From positions 1,375,327 to 1,439,326 of the forward strand of contig JANAVB010005598.1 of assembly GCA_029216955.1 (NCBI GenBank): a DNA stretch of 64,000 nt, read 5' to 3'. The notes under the pieces are model-generated. The model had not been told where the DNA came from, did not search any database, and worked only from the letters and a program-made list of their open reading frames with translations. How positions within the stretch are numbered: the first letter of the stretch is position 1; each line of letters opens with the position of its first letter. Shown here piece after piece: positions 37,901-49,700 of this stretch. The stretch is from Iris pallida. Its lineage: Eukaryota > Streptophyta > Magnoliopsida > Asparagales > Iridaceae. The position numbers and the translations under genes are program-made.

Positions 37901-40900
37901 AATATCCGAACCAATAATATTTAAATTATTTAATAAATTTAAAATGATATTTACTACAAATTATGTTTTTCAGCCAAAACTTATTGGAAAGTGTAGATAC
38001 TTCAAAATATATTTTTCAGCCACTTTAAGTGGTATAGATCGGTACCATAGGGTTGAACTTAAATTTCCAGCAACATATATACTACAATATATTTGTCATA
38101 TCATATCTAAAGAGTTAAAATGTTTTGGTTGTCACCTTGCAAGTGGCTGAAAAACATAGTTTGAAGTATCTACCCGATCTAAACCAGTAAGGTGACAACC
38201 AAAACGTTTTAACTCATTTTTTTCTTCCCTTTTTTTAATATTTTTTTAGTAATCTTATTGGTTCGGATATTATCCGATATCCGTTAAAATTATTGGTAAC
38301 GGATATGGTAGCCAAAAATTATATCCGATCGGATATCAGATAGTTGTCGGATATATCCGATAGTTAATGGTTCGGATATGGTAATACCAATATCCGACCA
38401 ATAAGCTACCATTGACAGGCCTAAGGCTACAATAGACATCAATTGTAAGTGAAGCCTAATCTTCCAGTTTCACATTTCAGGTCTATTAGATCAATATCCT
38501 GAATTATTCAAGTAAACATGCCAACTCAATCATGATCCAGACTACAATTTCATTGTATTCCTGTTAACTACGAAATACAATTTTAAATCCATCAAGTAGA
38601 GTATAATATATGACAGGAAAATCTAATTTGGAAAAAGGAAATATCAAGCAAAGTCTTATAAGCAGAAATTACAAATAAAAAAAAGGTATTGATGAAAGAC
38701 CTTCTAGAAAACTGTAATTAGTTTCAGCCTAAAATATGTTTCAAATATACATCTAAAAAACTATTAAGGGAAATGATACATAAGAATGATAAGTGTCGCC
38801 ACATCTTGTTCACCATTCAAATGATTCCATCAATCTTAGCAAAAAAAGGTTTAAGCAGTATTAAGATGCACAGTTACAAGGTTAAAATTACTCACAGGAC
38901 TACGGGTACAACAGTCAAGAACTTCCGATTACGAGTAAGCTGCTTGCCATTATCAATTTGTTCCCACCAAGTCAAAGTATTGTAGATCCCTTGGTCTTCG
39001 GCAAAGGGAGTTCCTTTCTTCCAGTGGAAAAAGTGATAGGTGACCTAATGTCACAGTACCAAATCGGTATTTACTAATAAAAAAAAATAGTTGATAGAAT
39101 TTCAAGGCAGAAACAGTTAAGAATTAAAGAGAGTCAATACATATTGTCATAACAGAGTCCAGGGAATTAATTGAACCCACTTCCATGATAAGGGAAGAAA
39201 GAGATAATATAACTTAACAATATCATTTCTTGCACCAATCAGAATTTTTTTCAATTAATTTAAACTTTCCATGATGAAATGCTCATATTCTCATAAGGAC
39301 GTAGCAGTATGATAACATTAACTTGCTATCATGGCTGAAACATCCAACTTATTTTCACGCAGTGCTTACAGAGAGGCAGTAGTAACAAGAAAATGTTAAA
39401 GAGCTTCCCTGTGTTGCTAAGTAGGAAAGGATATTCACATCGGTGTTGTTCAAACTAATTGATTGGTGTAAGTTCTTATCTTACAAAGTTCACAAACAAA
39501 CAAAAATGGGTTAAAGATAGCAGCTAGCAGAAAAGAAATTATTTCCAATGGTATATGACGTCTAGAAGAATGCAAAAATAACAATTCATTCCAACCTACA
39601 CCCTAAGCAAGATGGAAAAAAAAAAATCCTTCTAGTTTATTAAGAGAGAAAATATCAAGTCAAGTTAAAATTCACTTTGGACAACTTCAAATACGATTTA
39701 AAGCAAGAATAGCATAAGACAACAAAATGATTTTCACTAGAATTATTTATAGAGCGGCCCAAATCTGTCTGTTCTTTCTTTGATAACTAATATTTATAAA
39801 ACTGGTCCCAAGTCCTAAAATTGAAGCAGGGTTGGATTATTTAGCTGAAAGCAAGACCAAGTGTTTGCTGGATCAGCTTGCTACGAATCAATACAGGAAA
39901 TACAGAAGACATCTAACCAACCTGAAATTTAGGGATAAAGCACTATTGTTGTTATTCTACTCTTAGTGACAATAAAAAAATTGACAGAATGGGTGGTTAA
40001 ATACCTGAGACGGTATCTAAATAATTTCTAATTACTGAAAACGCAGACAAACTACACTAACTAATGAGAATCTGTTTTCATAATAAATGATTCTCTTGAA
40101 CCTGTGTGGTCTATGTAAGACTTTACATCACCGAATTGTCCTAAGGGGCTATTTCAGTTAACAGACTCTATGAGCCTTTATGAACAAAATGATTAAGAAC
40201 AAGTTCACTGTATCTGAGTTAGCATACAACAATAGGTTCAAACCTCAGACAAACAAATAAACAGCAGAAATCATCAAGTAAACAAATAAAGCATAGGATT
40301 CTCTCTTAACTGATGATCACACCTAAAGTTTCCACATCTTATCAGGCGATGGTGGTCAAAATGCTAGGATTAGGGATAGGCCTAAATGAAGTTGGATTGA
40401 GGTTGTACCAAAGGATATGGTTTCATTAATGTTATAGAGAACATGTCCCTTAACATAGTTGATGGAAGAAAATAAAGTAAATAGTTGTGCACAGTCAATC
40501 CCCCACTCAATTTTGAAAAAAGGAAATTTTAGTATAGACACTCAAAAAAAAAAGGTCTTTATCCTAAACGTTTATGGTGGCTATCCCAATCCTTGCTTCC
40601 ATTCACCACTGATGGGTCGTGTCCTTTGTAGCTGTAACGATCATATAGTCGAACATCAGTTATATGGGAAACTCGATGCGTGTTATATGATCTTGGGTTC
40701 TCTCCTCTTAACGACTATATTTTAGAATGAGTTCTTTCACGATTCGTTTCAAATGCAATCAGAGCCTACATCATGTCTTAGCGGCTCCATTAACTACTAT
40801 ATAACGTTCCTAATATGAGCATCTATTGATCTATGTTGCATATGTCCAAACCACATAATCAAATTTTCTCTTCTCTTGTCCTCAGGTGCTACCTCTAATT

Positions 40901-42710
40901 ATCATCATCATCATCAAAGCCTTCTCCGATCAGAATGGGATCAACTATCTCTACTATTATAATGTGGCTTAGAAGGCTCAAAGATGAGCCCTCTAAACCA
41001 TATGTATATCCTCAATTAATTAATTAAAAAAATAAAAAAGATTAACTACCTATATTATATCCTCACGTAGTTAAAAAAAAAAAACCAAAAATATTTCTAA
41101 CTACCTGAAAATATACCAAATCCTAAAATATATTCAATATTTAAATTATATTGAATCTAAATACATGGTATTATGTAACTAAATACATATCCAAAATTCT
41201 AGAAACATATCTATAACAAATCCTAATTAAATATATTCAAATTATATTTAAAATATTTTAATATAATTTTAGTTTCTATCTAATTTTTCAATAATATCAT
41301 AGATTTATTTTCTTTTTTCTTTTTGTTACGTGCAACGCAGACGAACATGTAAGAAAGCTCTATACATGATTTTACAAAGTACTTTGACCAACAATCGACA
41401 TGACATTAACCCTCCATATTGGTACCAAATTCCTAACCAACATAACTATGAGCATGAGAAGGTCATACCATAAAACCTATGTGATCAGTTGGCAGATAGG
41501 TAGACGTACCTTTTGGGTTGCAATTTAGGGTCATGTAACTAAGGACCACCCTCCAAATTCCCTATACTATAAATAGTCTATACGAAGAGGTAAGATGATA
41601 CAATTTGCTATAGAGAATTACATTCACCTGTATACGACATATTAACAGTATTCTAAATGGTGGTCGAGGCGGCCACCTAGACGGCTGCTCTCCGCACCCA
41701 GGGGCGGATCCAGGTAACACATGGGGTGGGCTAGAGCCCACCCCAAAAAAAAAAAATTTCCTCTTTTTTTTCCCTATAATTTTTTTTTTTTTTAGATTTT
41801 TCTGTGAAGTTTGCCTACATCTAGCCCACCCCAACTCAATCTAGCCCACCCCAGTATACATTTCTGGATCCGCCCCTGTCTGCACCGCTTTTGCATAGGC
41901 GGTGGAGTCGACGGTCAACGAAGGTTTGACAGCATAGGTGGAGGTGAGGCGACATAGGCGGAGCAATACGTGCGTAGATGTTTTTGCAAAATAGTTTTGC
42001 AATCATTATGGACCTATGGTTCACTTCTACAAGACTAGAACTTCAAAAATCCTTGTTCTACAACTTCGTTATGCATAAAACACCCTTAAAATATGTATAT
42101 TATGCACACACAAAAACAGTGATAAAATAGTAAAAAAGTCAAAAATGTATCAAGCACCTAGGCGGTAGACGGACCCTCTCTGCCACGTACCCATCTACCG
42201 ACGTTTAGAACCTTGCATATTATGCCAAATAGTGCAGGAACGACAATCCCAGAAGGAAAATTACCATGATTTCTTATCCCTCAAAAGGAAAATTAAAATC
42301 TTTTCATATCGTGTTATTCAATGATTTCGTATATGTGTCGGGACCTTCAAACTTCCAAATTATTTTTCCGTCTCAAACTCATTTCTTATCCCATCTATCA
42401 ATATAATGTCACCATGCATCCCTTTTAACATTCTTATTTCAGTTACGCTAATTTTCTGAAAGTACTGTGCAGAAAAGCAAAAAAGAAAAAGAAAAAAGAA
42501 GCGACTAGTAAACATTCTCACGAAGAAGTGGAAGAGGTTGACGACGGTCCACGCAGTGCCAGGGGTGCACCGGAAGAGCGAGAGCACGACGAGCCAGGAG
42601 AAGAAGAGGATGAGGATGTAGGTGGTCCACACCCCGGGGTACATGAACCACTCCGTGTTCTTGTTCACGTCCGCAGGATGGACCGCGTTCACGTAGTAGA
42701 GCTTCGCCAT
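34913..42710 (-). CDS. ORM: ORMDL family protein (ORM), regulator of serine palmitoyltransferase
   Basis: ORM/ORMDL proteins sit in the ER membrane and restrain serine palmitoyltransferase, the first enzyme of sphingolipid synthesis. Exon 1 is 42710-42522: MAKLYYVNAVHPADVNKNTE, then WFMYPGVWTTYILILFFSW; 63 codons, with two hydrophobic segments. Exon 2 is 39044-38896, starting VTYHFFHWKKGTPFAEDQG and including LTWWEQIDNGKQLTRNRKF. Exon 3 is 35051-34913, starting YLIASHTTDY and ending FPNMHKIRIFGINGGQ then TGA. Donors GTGAGA and GTGAGT and acceptors ATTAG and GTCAG are canonical, phases fit, and the coding length of 477 nt gives 158 residues against about 157 usual in plants. The start is the conserved MAKLY; the frame runs further upstream but without an ATG. 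Introns of 3477 and 3844 bp hold most of the gene and carry MITEs. No defect is seen. Confidence 0.95.
35141..35530. repeat. TATCGG-rich repeat in ORMDL intron 2
   Basis: It starts TTTGCATTATCGGTATCGG and contains GCGGTTTCGGATCGTGAGTATCGG, as at 8113-8140. It ends in repeated CGTATCGTATCGAATCGATATC units (35460-35515). It is AT-rich in the middle. It is a dispersed repeat, probably a degraded DNA element; the exact ends are not clear. Confidence 0.55.
36585..36770 (+). repeat. LTR-like fragment in ORMDL intron 2
   Basis: A polypurine tract GAGGGAGA is followed by TGTTAGGTTTAGTGAATG and TCCCACAT, a TATATATTATGT box and a short duplicated phrase (AATGTACTCTTCTACACTAT twice, 36723-36762). It resembles a short copia or TRIM-type LTR. 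No second LTR or clear target duplication is found. Confidence 0.35.
37748..38423. mobile_element. hAT-type MITE in ORMDL intron 2
   Basis: 676 bp with ends TAGGCCTGTCAATGGTAG and its inverse (CTACCATTGACAGGCCTA), flanked by the perfect 8-bp duplication AGGCTACA (37740-37747 and 38424-38431). The subterminal regions are made of ATATCCGA / TCGGATAT words in both orientations. The middle holds an inverted pair (GCCACTTTAAGTGG-like and TTGTCACCTTGCAAGTGGC phrases). It has no transposase. It lies well away from the splice sites. Confidence 0.93.
41648..42212. repeat. Interspersed repeat in ORMDL intron 1, with a nested MITE
   Basis: The ends are imperfect inverted repeats (GTATTCTAAATGGTGG and, inverted, GGTTCTAAACGTCGG). 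The body matches the reverse complement of 7514-8130 (TGTTCTACAACTTCGTTATG, ATATGTATATTATGCA). It contains a second element at 41699-41878. It is probably a non-autonomous DNA transposon family. Confidence 0.65.
41699..41878. mobile_element. Small MITE nested in intron repeat
   Basis: 180 bp with ends CAGGGGCGGATCCAG and CTGGATCCGCCCCTG, flanked by near-identical 8-bp sequences TCCGCACC and TCTGCACC. The 8-bp duplication suggests hAT. The centre is a poly-A/T run and two copies of CTAGCCCACCCCA. Confidence 0.82.
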
Positions 42711-44018
42711 CGCCTTCCTAATTCTTTCCTCCAAATGTGTTCGACGAAATGCCACAGACAAAAAAAGGGGTCATATAAAGAGTGGACGAATGGAGAGGTT
42801 TGTTGGAAGAAGATGGGATGGCGCGGGAGAAACGGTATTGGACCAGAGGGGGGTGAGTCAGACTTTTCCTCCCTCGGCTTCTCTCCGAGTTGGACATTTT
42901 TTATTTTTATTTTATTTACTTTTTTTTGGTTTCGAGAGTTACTAAATATAGAAATTGATTTTTTTTTTTTTTTTTACAGCCCATGGCCCAGCCCGTCATA
43001 CATGTGAAAATGTTCAAACTTAGGTATGGGGTTATTGGGTTTTGGACCGAACGAATCTAACCGAATAAAAAATTTTGTTAATAAAATAAATTGGTTCAGT
43101 TTCGATTATAAAAATACTAAAAAAAAAAATTATGCAGTTTTGGTTTTGACTGGGTTTCGATTTGAATTTTAGGTTTCGATTTCAGTCAAAAATCAAAAAC
43201 CGAATAACACTGATGCAATTATGTAAAACTCTAAATTTTATGCATATTTTCTGATTAAAAATGGATATATTTTGAAAAGAATAATTCTATGTATATGTTT
43301 TAAAGTCTAATTTTGATAATTTAACAATTACTCCAATTTTGGACACAATTTTAAAACACAATAAATGTGTATATTAGAACAATTTTTAATATAATATATC
43401 CGCGATCCCAACTTTGGATCCGATTCATTAAATAATAGAAATATTCCAACAAAACAAACTGAAAAAAACGAATAAAATCGAATTGACTAGTTGTTTCGGT
43501 TTCGATTTTGACTAATTTATGCTCGGTTTGATTTTGATTTCAAATTTTTAGAATTTCGATTTGTTCGATTTTGACTATTTCGATTTGGTTGAAACTGAAT
43601 AAAGTGAACACTCACCCTTATCCAAAATATTTCATCCCACTTTTTAAAGAATTTTGAAATGTACAATTGAGTTCCAAATTTAATGACATATTTAGGCCAA
43701 TCCGAAATGAATAAAGTAGATTATTTTAATATAACAACACAATCCAAACCAAATCTTACTCATTTCATTATATCACGAAACTGAACAATTAAAAACTAGT
43801 TTTCAACACGATGGCACGGGAATATATATTTGTATGGTATAGGATCTAAGTATAGGTCCGTTAGCAATAAATATTACTAATTATAAATCATCATAAAACT
43901 TTAAATAACTTAATGTTTATGAACAATCTCTTTTAATTTTCAGTTTAAATTGAATATTTTTTATAATTTTTGGGAGTTTGTCATTTTTTTTATGATCCAT
44001 GCATTGTATGGTATGTTA
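42711..44018. other. Upstream region of the ORMDL gene
   Basis: The 5' untranslated region and promoter of ORMDL must lie in the first few hundred bases. A TTTATATGA sequence on the minus strand near 42770 is a weak TATA candidate. A long T run sits at 42958-42976. From about 43025 to 43622 lies a degraded hAT-like repeat made of GGTTCAGTTTCGATT / AATCGAAATAG words, ending ACACTCACCCTTA. No gene is visible. Confidence 0.45.
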
Positions 44019-44455
44019 GAGCATCTCCAACCTTATTTGTTAGTTTAAAAAAATGGTTGCCACATAAGAATGAAAAGTTTTCATTTCAAAAGTCATTCTC
44101 CAGTACAAATGTGAAATAAACCATGAAGTTGGCATGTCAATGACATGACCAAGGACAATGTAAAGTTGGATGTCTAGATCTAGACAATGCACTTCATAAT
44201 GACTTTATCTCCACATCATCAACTATGAATACAAATATTTATAAAAAAAAAGGAAGAAGAGGAGAAGTTATCTTGGAAGTTGGAAAATATATATTTTTTA
44301 TTGTCTTCTCAATACTTTTCCATTGGAAAAAAAAAACTTTTCTACATCATTGACTTTTGTAAATATAATATTGTCACCTAAAAAAGACAATGTCTTGTAT
44401 CTCTTGCCACCTAAGAACCACAACACATAACAAAACAATAGGGTTGGAGATGCCC
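44019..44455. mobile_element. Tourist-like (PIF/Harbinger) MITE
   Basis: 437 bp with ends GAGCATCTCCAACC and GGTTGGAGATGCCC, 13 of 14 complementary, flanked by TTA on both sides (44016-44018 and 44456-44458), the usual 3-bp duplication of PIF/Harbinger elements. It has no ORF. It lies about 1.3 kb upstream of the ORMDL start codon. Confidence 0.88.
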
Positions 44456-44458
44456 TTA

Positions 44459-45304
44459 TTGTGAGGATTTTTGGCTAACAGAAACAAAACTAATTGAAAC
44501 AAAATGGGTCATGTTATAAAAATAGAGACGAATATTATAGTCTGCTCTTCTCTTTATTAACAATATATAGATGTAAAAATGGTTAGTGTTTGTGTGCATC
44601 AAGATAAGGGCATCCACTTGTTTGTGGTTATTCAAATATATGGTTTACAATATATTTCCACGAATGCATACATTAACCATTGTCTTATTAAAAAAATGAT
44701 AAGGAAAAATCCACCTTTAGGGGAAAAAAAAGTCCATAGTAAAAGTAAAGAATAAAATAATATTCTACTTTAATATGATTCATCAGGAATTCAAACGAGT
44801 GCGACTTACACCTCCTCGTTAAAAACCTGTTAAAAGAAAAATCTAGTGAAAAAAAATCATAGAAAGAAAATAGTACAATATACAAAAACATTCTTCAAGA
44901 TGTCTTCATTTATCATCCTCAAGATTCTTGCATCTACCTGATGCTCCCCCTCAAAATAACTTTAAAACAATACATTTAGTCCTTATATGAACTTAAATGA
45001 AGAGTAACCCCCAAATAAATATATTTAATTATTATATTACATCCTAATATTTTATTAGTCTATACATTTATATGCATGTCCCTTTGATGAAGCCTTCCTG
45101 AATTTGCTCTATACATGCAGCATTATCCTCATAATGGGTTGTAGACATGTTCGTTACTTCTGAAACTTTGTAAGTTTCTCTGATATGTTGAACTAGACAT
45201 ATGCATTCTTTGTTTACTTCATGAAGTGTCAGGATGATTGGTCGATGTTGTCGTAGTAATTTGTTTGACAGATCTCTGAAATCGTTGCAATAATGTGAAG
45301 AAAT
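44459..45304 (-). other. Degenerate copia-like remnant
   Basis: AT-rich, with phrases often seen in old copia elements: ACACCTCCTCGTTAAAAACC near 44808, and CTCCCCCTCAAA near 44945, an inverted polypurine tract. No domain survives in translation. Copia-2 is inserted at its right edge; the five bases before it are GAAAT. Confidence 0.35.
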
Positions 45305-45820
45305 TGTAATAACGTGTAGGCAACTCTAGAGGGGGTGAATAGAGTTAGTGTCGATAATCACCAAATAAAAATTAACTCTATATCACCTCCACAAAACAAC
45401 TATCAAGATAGTAAATAAATCAGAGAGAAATGCGGAAGTAAATAAAGATCAGAAGAGCATACGCAAACACAGCAGTTTTAACCTGGTTTTCCTCGTGGAG
45501 GACAAGTCCAGGCCTGAGAACTCTAGCTCAGGATTGAAATCCACTATTTATGAAATAGTGTACAACCACGTGCCTTTACTCAGAAGAGCACGCCAACTTC
45601 TTACAGATTCGTAGGTGGCGAAACTTGAAATTGTCCAAGTAACTTTTCTTTCACTCTTGCACACTACTTCTAGCTGATATCGCACTGAGCACCTTGGGCT
45701 AAGGAGAGTTGTGGCTTAGGAGATATAGAAGAATGAGGCTTAGAGTAGTAGAGCATAGAAGGCTTGAATATTTGAAGGTGAGAGATAGAAAGATGAAATG
45801 AAATGAGAGAAATCAAGCCT

Positions 45821-45828
45821 TATTTATA
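45821..45828 (-). promoter_or_regulatory. TATA box of Copia-2 LTR
   Basis: TATAAATA on the minus strand, just downstream of the palindrome cluster, in the same relative place as in Copia-1. Confidence 0.65.
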
Positions 45829-45841
45829 CTACTCTGGGGAG

Positions 45842-46022
45842 GCAGAGTTCGGCCCGAATTCTGTCGCAAGAATTCAAATTTTTGAACGTTGGACAGCTTG
45901 TACCAAGCAGGCCCTAAAAATTAGTTCTTGGAAATCAGGGGACAGAGTTCGACCCGAACTCTGTGTGGGAGCAGAGTTCGGCCCGAACTCTGTGTGGGAG
46001 CAGAGTTCGGCCCGAACTCTGC
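45842..46022. promoter_or_regulatory. Palindrome cluster in Copia-2 LTR
   Basis: Four copies of CAGAGTTCGGCCCGAACTCTG or near variants (at about 45844, 45941, 45972 and 46001). The last two are in 29-bp tandem units separated by TGTGGGAG. The core differs from Copia-1 at the centre (GGCCCG against GGGCCG), so the arms are conserved more than the middle. Confidence 0.75.
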
Positions 46023-46321
46023 CTCCTAGGTGGCAGAATGGCCTTTAGGATTTTGGGCTTTGTGGAGCTTGGGCTTGGTTCAGGAATTGGTCCGATTGTA
46101 TGGTAGAGCTTGGAGAGATATGTCTAGGGGTTGAGATGACTCAGTGCAACTCAACGTACACATTCTCCTAGACTCAATAAATTGAAGATTACAGACTTGG
46201 AACAAGTAGGAAAACCAAGAGCCCTTTGATGACGCCTTTCTTCTGATATTTGAGTAGTCCTGAAGACGTCTTTTTCCTTGACAGCAGTCGTCCAAAGATA
46301 AGCAGATCTGGAAATCTGAAT

Positions 46322-46412
46322 ACCTTTTGGGGGCTTCACCCCCGAACCCCCGACGGGGGGCGCTGCCCCCTCGACCTTTGTCCGCTGACCGGGCAGCGGA
46401 ACCCCCGATGCG
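46322..46412 (-). other. GC-rich module, copy B
   Basis: It contains GGGGGCTTCACCCCCG, AACCCCCGACGGGGGGCG, CTGCCCCCTCGACC and CGCTGACCGGGCAGCGG in plus-strand reading. Several parts are self-complementary. It aligns with 30775-30878. It is far more GC-rich than the rest of the LTR, so it looks like an inserted or conserved cassette. Confidence 0.7.
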
Positions 46413-46720
46413 AGGACCCAGATAGGTCGCTAGGTGGTTCGAAGAAATCTCTTTGTATGACGCCGTCTTTGGTCCATCATTAATTCTTCATTGCCTATGT
46501 CCTGGTTTGATCATGCTTACTGCATGTCTACAAATACATGTTAGGCCAGCAAAATATGTTGCAGTACGATACAAGCATAGCAATATAATATAGGACAATT
46601 AGGACAATGCTAAGTTTTAGTAGCAACATGATAGTGAGTATATGAATATTAGTGACATCATTATGTTAAACTTAACTGATTAGCCATATTCAAAAATACG
46701 ATGTAATTATTGGGCCAACA

Positions 46721-49700
46721 ATCTTCCCCTTTTTGATTATGATAAATCGGTTAAGTTTAAGACATATACGATAGATGCATGTATCACTAATAAACACATA
46801 TTGTGTGCTAACTTAAACTTATTTCTCCCCCTTTGGCATGATCAAAAAATACGCTCTCCCGTAATATGAGATAAAACGAACTCAAGCATAAGTAAAGGAC
46901 GAAGTATAGACAATCATGATCAAGATATACTAAATGAAGAACAATGGCAGAAGTGTGTAAAGACAAGTATAGAAACTACATACCCAATGTAGAGTGCCAA
47001 ATAGAAAATAGCTTGTCAAAACACAAATAGTTGGTAAAACTAAAAGAATTTGAAAATAATCAATAGATAGTTTACCAACATGAAATCCAAGAAAGACATC
47101 CAAAAACATAGTATGTATGAAATATTGCTCTAGTTGTGGAAGAGAGAAAAATTAAAATAAAAAACTATGGGGATTAGATAATTGTAAATAATAGATATCA
47201 AAGAAGAAAGATACCAATTGAGATATTGAAATAGACAAACTTGATATCAATTGAAATATATAAACTTGAAACATTGATCAATGAAACTATGATAGTCACA
47301 ATTGTCCACAGATAAATAGTGAAACAAAATAAAGGAATGATCAATGTAAAATAGAGCAATTGATATAAAATGATCTCATTATTTGCAAATCTATTTGCTT
47401 ATCCAAAATTCATGCATTTGAACTCAATTACCTTATCATGCTATATGAATACCCTTTGGATAAACATGAAGGTAAAGGAGAAAAATGTTTGAGAAAGAGA
47501 AATTCAGTCGACTTGAATGCTCCCCCTCAAACTATTATCAATATAGATAAAATAATGAATTTTGGATAAGTCCTCAACAAGGAAAGTCAAATCAATTAAG
47601 CATACAAGGAAAGCCAAATCAAAGAAAGCACAATAGTCATCAAAATAAGATATAAAAGTTAATATTAACGAGATGACTCATATAAAAGAGAGAGATAATA
47701 TGATGAAAACAATTACATATACTCTCATAAACTTTTCACAATAGCAGTATCATAACCTCAATCACTAAAAATATGGGTCAATGATGAACTACGTATACGA
47801 CATATTAAAGGGTATAAATGAATTGAACCACTTTATTTGCTCCCCTTAAAATATGCGTATCTAGTTCCAAAGCACTTATAGCAAAAAAAATAATAACTTA
47901 AAGATCTAGGGGTAAATCAACTATTAATTTCTCCCCCATGCTCAATGCATATAAGGCTATAAAAACGTCATAAAAACGAATAATATCATCTTTAGTCAAG
48001 AAAAGATATCCACTTAATAGCTACTAAAGATGATAAATTAAAAGAATATTTCAATTTAGTGCATGTAATCAAAGATGACATACACTAACCTATATAGAAG
48101 AATATCATATTGAAATATAATAGATCAATGCATGTTACCTTTTGAGAAAAATGTCATCATGAAAGGAATAAAGTCAATTAAATCAATCATGGTGAAAGTC
48201 AAAATATAGCTCAAAAATACAAAAAAACTCAAATATCATGTTTATGATTATCTAATTAAGAAATGATCAACCAATTTATTACTTTGCATGGACTGTGTAT
48301 TTTACCACATATGTACCCATCAACGGGTAATAATCCAACCTTGCTAATACTAAATGAGAGACCAATGAAGTTCAAATAGCAAAGAGCATATGTGATAATC
48401 CATGAGTAGTCAAAGTAGAGTAATATTTAACTTGATAACCATATAATTAGATAATATAGGACTACTCAATCATTAGGATCATTCATAAAGTAAACCAATA
48501 AATAATTATGATCCGTCATAAAACTCTTCTAAAAACCATATAAACAAACTAATAGAAAGTATAGAAAAGAGTCAATTTTATTTAAATAATTGCAAATTTA
48601 TTCCAAAGAAATTATAATATGATAAAATCATGACTCAAAAGATGAGAGAAATTTAAGAGATGCTTACCAATGACTAGTATGAAAGGAAGTTAAAGCGATG
48701 AATCATAAAGCTCAATGGAAACATGATTAAAAAAAATTGTCAAACTAATTTTAGAGACCAAACATATGTATCTAAAACATAATACAAATCTCTTCAAGAA
48801 AATTCATAAATCTTGTTTTTGTAAACTAGCATCTCACATATAGATTAAAATTCAAGAAGATAGCTAGATGAGTGAAAGTGAACAAAAATTATGTAGCTTA
48901 ATCAATACATCGTAAATGAGCAAGCTATATACCTAATTAAGATTAATGAGGTAGGCCATTAAAAGGATAAATGTGCTCATTAAATCTTAAGTCAATAACA
49001 CTAAAGATACATGCTTAAGCATAGAGTTCACAATAAGGACAATACATTTTGAATGATCAAAATGATTTATATACTCTTTGCTGAGCAAGGATAAGAGCAA
49101 GAGGACATCTTAAATAAAATAATTATGCTCTTCTCAAAATTAGGCTAAAAGGATATTCATGAAAACACAATAAAATAAATCTCTTTTGCCAAGTATTGAG
49201 ATTAACTGAAGATAATGAAATAATGGATTGATCTAAAGAATGCAAAATATTATAGCCATTATGAAATAAGTGTATTCTCTAGAAATGAAAAATCTCAACA
49301 ATAAGCTCAAACCATAGTAGCTAAGGACATGAGAAGTATGATATATCAATTACAAGTATTCTCATGTGTTACAAAACATCATTGGATAATAATAATAAAA
49401 TATTTATAGCTAGATATGATGATATATTCTGGAACTTAGGGTTGGATCCAGAACTAGATAATGGTTGCAAGTAGACCTTAATAAATCTTAAGTTTATAAA
49501 GTATTGATCACTTTGGGTTAGCTGTAGGGGCCGATTCCCAGCTAGTGGTAGTCCGAAGACTAGTACACCGTGTCGCTTCAGGCTATTTACACCTGTATGA
49601 CAGAAGGACCCTTTCGGCTTGTTCCTAAAATGTTCTTTACTTCTAAGAATTTAGATTTAAAAGAATATATGCAGTATCATGAAACAACATCAAAATCCAA

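Larger units (their letters stand above)
45305..46720 (-). repeat. Copia-2 3' LTR
   Basis: 1416 bp. On its own strand it begins TGTTGGCCCAATAATTAC and ends CCTACACGTTATTACA. It contains four palindrome copies (45842-46022), a TATAAATA box at 45821-45828 and the GC-rich module at 46322-46412. The polypurine tract AAAAAGGGGAAGAT adjoins it at 46721. Confidence 0.88.

Noticed and set aside
40545..40975. Possible LINE 3' fragment (poly-A run, ATCATCATCATCATC, GGGATCAACTATCTC)
   Set aside because: The phrases recall plant LINE tails, but no RT domain or target duplication is visible; too weak to annotate.
42711..42761. N-terminal extension of ORMDL (SVAFRRTHLEERIRKA)
   Set aside because: The upstream frame has no ATG, and MAKLY is the conserved family start.
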